Positions 6,129-7,735 of a stretch of 7,735 nucleotides of DNA are shown here, in pieces. Origin of the DNA: an uncultured Christensenella sp. (GTDB taxonomy: Bacteria; Bacillota; Clostridia; Christensenellales; Borkfalkiaceae); contig CAJTQE010000072.1 in NCBI GenBank assembly GCA_910578655.1, positions 1 to 7,735 of the forward strand, written 5' to 3'. The translations under genes and the position numbers were made by a program. Every line of letters starts with the position of its first letter. The stretch's first letter is position 1. The notes under the pieces were generated by a model, which was given only the letters and a program-made list of their open reading frames with translations, made no database searches and was not told where the DNA came from.

Positions 6129-6266
6129 TTAATCACACACTCTGTATTTTCTTCTTGGCTCTATATCATAAAGTTTCATTTCTTCCAACCGACCTTCTCG
6201 CTCTATCAATTTCTTTACTACCCTCTTACCTCTACCGGATAACTTCCCAATATTCCTATCCGCCAT
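6129..6266 (-). CDS. Small basic protein, 45 residues, hypothetical
   Basis: A short frame running from ATG 6266 to TAA 6131..6129. It begins MADRNIGKLSGRGKRVVKKL and ends in RKYRVCD. The composition is strongly charged (K/R/E rich, with a basic N-terminal half) and unlike the AT-driven N/I/F/Y/K peptides that random frames give here, which is why I think it is real. There is no clear Shine-Dalgarno before the ATG. The frame is open for 16 more codons upstream into the 9-bp repeat array, where it would read RLYRLYRPYRVQ, without a canonical start. It lies in line with its neighbours, about 160 bases before the double-HTH gene. Function not recognised; small phage nucleic-acid-binding proteins look like this, but that is a guess. 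Confidence 0.5.
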   Translation of the reverse strand: MADRNIGKLSGRGKRVVKKLIEREGRLEEMKLYDIEPRRKYRVCD

Positions 6267-6271
6267 ATTTA

Positions 6272-6352
6272 TAAATATCTGAACTCTGTAAGGTCTGTAT
6301 AGTCTATACAGTCTTTAAAGTATCTAAAGTCTTTAAGATATCTGCCATCTTT
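6272..6352. repeat. 9-bp tandem repeat array (about nine degenerate copies)
   Basis: Nine consecutive 9-mers share a pattern close to AAAGTCTTT: TAAATATCT, GAACTCTGT, AAGGTCTGT, ATAGTCTAT, ACAGTCTTT, AAAGTATCT, AAAGTCTTT, AAGATATCT, GCCATCTTT. Within it CTGTATAG-T-CTATACAG is a perfect palindrome. Iteron- or operator-like. It lies in the presumed leader of the 45-residue gene. Confidence 0.65.
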
Positions 6353-6390
6353 TCACCGGATTTTTGCATTTTTTTTGCAATTTCGTTTTT

Positions 6391-6940
6391 ACGCTACTGT
6401 AATGCCTCAAATTTCAATTCTGAATTTAAATTGATGAAATTATACCAATCACATGTTTTTTAATTTAAATTTGCTTAAATCTGACCTAATTCCTGCCGAA
6501 TTAAATTCGCTTGTACTCAAAAATATTTTTTACTTTTTTGCTGTTAATTTAACCCAAAATTTTTAATTTGATTTTTCCGCTAATCTATAGCCTCAATTTT
6601 TAATTTTGATTTACAGATAATAATACTAACGCTATGCTTTAAAACTAAATTTGAATAAATTAGACTTGATTCTGTCCGAATTAAAATCTCTGCTAAATTA
6701 ATTTTTGTTTCTGCACTAAAATTTATTTTTCAAACAGAAATTATCTGTTTCGAGATGTCCTTTTAATTTCCGCTAATCTACACCCTGTAATTTCAATTTC
6801 GGTTTTTAGTTGATAAATATACTAATTGCATATTTGGAATTAAAATTTGAGCAAATCTGACGCAATTGCGTTTAAATTAAAATCAATCTGCATATGTGTT
6901 TTTATCATCCCGCTAATAATTAACTTTTTATAGCGTGATA
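6391..6940. repeat. Three diverged tandem repeat units (~190 bp) in a gene-free AT-rich region
   Basis: Similar blocks start at 6391 (ACGCTACTGTAATGCCTCAA), 6577 (CCGCTAATCTATAGCCTCAA) and 6770 (CCGCTAATCTACACCCTGTAA); a fourth start, CCGCTAATAATT, lies at 6910. In each the start is followed by AATTTcAATTt-like sequence, then (A/T)TATACyAAT, then AATTTGxxxAAATctGAC and a palindrome such as GAATTAAAATC context, about 115 bp in all, before a unit-specific spacer. No credible coding frame crosses the region on either strand. Unit-specific hairpins occur at 6732-6750 (AAACAGA/TCTGTTT) and around 6919-6941 (AATTAACT/AGTTAATT). It could be an origin, a control array or decayed tandem duplications. 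Confidence 0.6.
6439..6447 (-). promoter_or_regulatory. Extended -10 promoter element in repeat unit A
   Basis: Minus strand TGGTATAAT, a perfect extended -10 and the same 9-mer as at 4860..4852. No clear -35. It would direct leftward transcription across the 9-bp array into the 45-residue gene and the double-HTH gene. The two sister repeat units have TATTAT (6625..6620) and TATATT (6821..6816) at the same place. Confidence 0.45.
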
Positions 6941-6949
6941 GTTAATTTC

Positions 6950-7735
6950 TTAATCCTCCTGCGCCAGTTTCTCAATCAGTGCAAAATCCCACTCACGTTG
7001 CTCAAAATTATGAAATCTGGTTGGTCTTGGATTTTCTGCTTCTCGTTTTTCTTTTGCTGCTTCTTGTGCTTCGTAGCGCTTTCTGTATTCTGCCATTCCC
7101 TCTTCGGTATATGGCTCGTTATCGTCAAGTAAGTTTAAATATTCTATCTGTGCAAAGTCCCATTCACGTTGCTTGAAGTTGGCAAATTTATTTTGTCTTG
7201 GTCGAATTACTTTTTGATTACATGTCCAATTTACACGACTGTTTTGGTCGTGTTGATTTAAATATTTTACAAAGTTGTCTGCCCGTAAAAGCGTCTTTGG
7301 CCGCAGATATTTTGCAAATGGCGTACCTAACCAATCTTGGCATTTGGTCGTTATAACTTTTGCAAAATCTGTAAACTTGTATCCCAACTTGCGCAGTGGT
7401 ATAATAAAGCTTAGAGTCTCTTGTGTGTCGGACTTATAATGTCTCGACGCACATTGATTCAAGACTTTTATTATGCTTTCTACCGTGCTGAGAGTATCCT
7501 CTGATACTCTCGTTGCATCGATAGATTTTGGAGCGTTGAATATATAGCCTTTTGTAGCGTGTATACTCGCTCCTTGAGCTTCTAACGTTGAGTTATACTT
7601 CAAGCTCAATTTATTTTTTTCGACAACTCTTAGAACACCTTCGGGTGTTCTTTTTTTGTCATCGAATTTTTTTGCTATGTATTTTTTTGTTTCACTCGTG
7701 CGCGCGCGCGATGTGTTTTTCCGTAGGAAAAACAC
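6950..7735 (-). CDS. Phage replication protein, replisome-organiser type with Phg_2220_C-like domain; 5' end off window
   Basis: Probable replication initiator or replisome organiser that binds the phage origin and helps load helicase. Only 261 C-terminal residues are seen; the GTG at the edge is not taken as the start. Counting from the edge, residues 1-80 are a low-complexity basic linker. Residues about 85-162 (IIKVLNQCASRHYK, GYKFTDFAKVI, then KCQDWLG and YLRPKTLL, ending FVKYLNQ) follow the conserved phage C-terminal domain pattern of DnaD/replisome-organiser proteins. The tail has two copies of NF-x-QREWDF: 182-200 (KFANFKQREWDFAQIEYL) and 239-257 (RFHNFEQREWDFALIEKL), joined by an acidic then E/K/A-rich helix. 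Single copies of such a motif end many DnaD-like proteins and may bind a partner. An N-terminal HTH domain is expected beyond the window. Confidence 0.8.
   Translation of the reverse strand: MFFLRKNTSRARTSETKKYIAKKFDDKKRTPEGVLRVVEKNKLSLKYNSTLEAQGASIHATKGYIFNAPKSIDATRVSEDTLSTVESIIKVLNQCASRHYKSDTQETLSFIIPLRKLGYKFTDFAKVITTKCQDWLGTPFAKYLRPKTLLRADNFVKYLNQHDQNSRVNWTCNQKVIRPRQNKFANFKQREWDFAQIEYLNLLDDNEPYTEEGMAEYRKRYEAQEAAKEKREAENPRPTRFHNFEQREWDFALIEKLAQED
6979..7203. repeat. Direct repeat inside the replication gene, 171-base offset
   Basis: GTGCAAAATCCCACTCACGT at 6979 matches GTGCAAAGTCCCATTCACGT at 7150, and similarity continues for about 50 bases to a shared TGGTCTTGG or TGTCTTGG. The offset is 57 codons exactly, so the copies encode the duplicated NF-x-QREWDF motif in frame. 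Confidence 0.8.
7490..7511. repeat. Perfect hairpin inside the replication gene linker
   Basis: GAGAGTATC (7490-7498) and GATACTCTC (7503-7511) are perfect 9-bp arms with a 4-base loop, lying in coding sequence for the linker. Part of a cluster with the hairpins at 7632-7651 and 7713-7735. Confidence 0.6.
7632..7657 (+). terminator. Terminator-like hairpin on the plus strand inside the replication gene
   Basis: AGAACACC and GGTGTTCT form an 8-bp stem around a TTCG tetraloop, followed by a run of 7 T on the plus strand. This is a textbook intrinsic terminator, but it faces against the gene. It could stop antisense transcription, or be an origin structure. On the minus strand only a weak T run follows. 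Confidence 0.55.
7713..7735. repeat. Perfect hairpin at the window edge, next to an alternating CG tract
   Basis: GTGTTTTTCC (7713-7722) pairs with GGAAAAACAC (7726-7735) around GTA; the window edge may cut a longer arm. Beside it, 7697-7710 is almost purely alternating CG, striking in such AT-rich DNA. It encodes a TSRARTS stretch in the linker. Confidence 0.55.

Noticed and set aside
6272..6352. CRISPR array
   Set aside because: Period is 9 bp with no spacers; not a CRISPR repeat-spacer pattern.
6935..7176. Plus-strand frames of 65 codons opposite the replication gene
   Set aside because: Opposite the strongly conserved duplicated motif region; no RBS or domain.
7400..7445. Plus-strand promoter from TTGTGT and TATAAT-like sequence near 7420-7440
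   Set aside because: Spacing between the hexamers is far too short for a sigma-70 promoter.

Overview
The window looks like part of a tailed double-stranded DNA phage or prophage from a low-GC Bacillota host. Every gene I can support lies on the minus strand, so transcription runs from high to low coordinates. The evidence for phage origin is the contiguous set small terminase, large terminase, SPP1-type portal and SPP1 gp7/MuF-type minor head protein. They follow an ArpU-like late regulator and a replisome-organiser-like replication protein. The sequence is very AT-rich and Shine-Dalgarno sites are of the AAGGAGG type, which fits Bacillota. I cannot name the species or decide between an integrated prophage and a free phage; no integrase, att site or host gene is visible.

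Layout in transcription order (right to left). 7735-6950: the C-terminal two thirds or so of a phage replication protein with a Phg_2220_C-like domain and a duplicated C-terminal peptide motif. 6949-6267: about 680 bases without a convincing gene, holding three diverged copies of a repeat unit spaced 186-193 bp apart, each with a -10-like hexamer and an upstream palindrome, then an array of 9-bp tandem repeats. 6266-6129: a probable 45-residue protein. 5972-5532: a double Myb/SANT-like HTH protein with a four-cysteine tail. 5531-5293: an intergenic region with a 70-bp palindrome and a TGAC repeat cluster. 5292-4897: the ArpU/sigma-region-4-like regulator. 4896-4628: what looks like the late control region, with operator-like boxes, two TATAAT elements, a leader terminator and a 9-bp tandem repeat. 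4627-1: the packaging and head operon.

How the parts fit: the replication protein would act early. The HTH protein and the ArpU-like protein would connect early and late expression. The ArpU-like gene lies directly upstream of the packaging promoter region, the usual place for a late activator. Terminases, portal and MuF protein then build and fill the head.

The most unusual points are four. (1) The MuF protein carries a C-terminal DUF6883-like domain, as in MuF polymorphic toxins, and that domain has its own promoter-like and RBS-like sequence. (2) A 133-bp three-hairpin palindrome separates terL from the portal gene. (3) The intergenic DNA is full of repeated operator-like modules (TTAGCGG boxes, TGAC hexamers, 9-bp array, ~190-bp repeats). 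(4) The linker of the replication gene is dense in perfect hairpins, possibly marking the phage origin. All family assignments are from memory of sequence patterns; no search was run.
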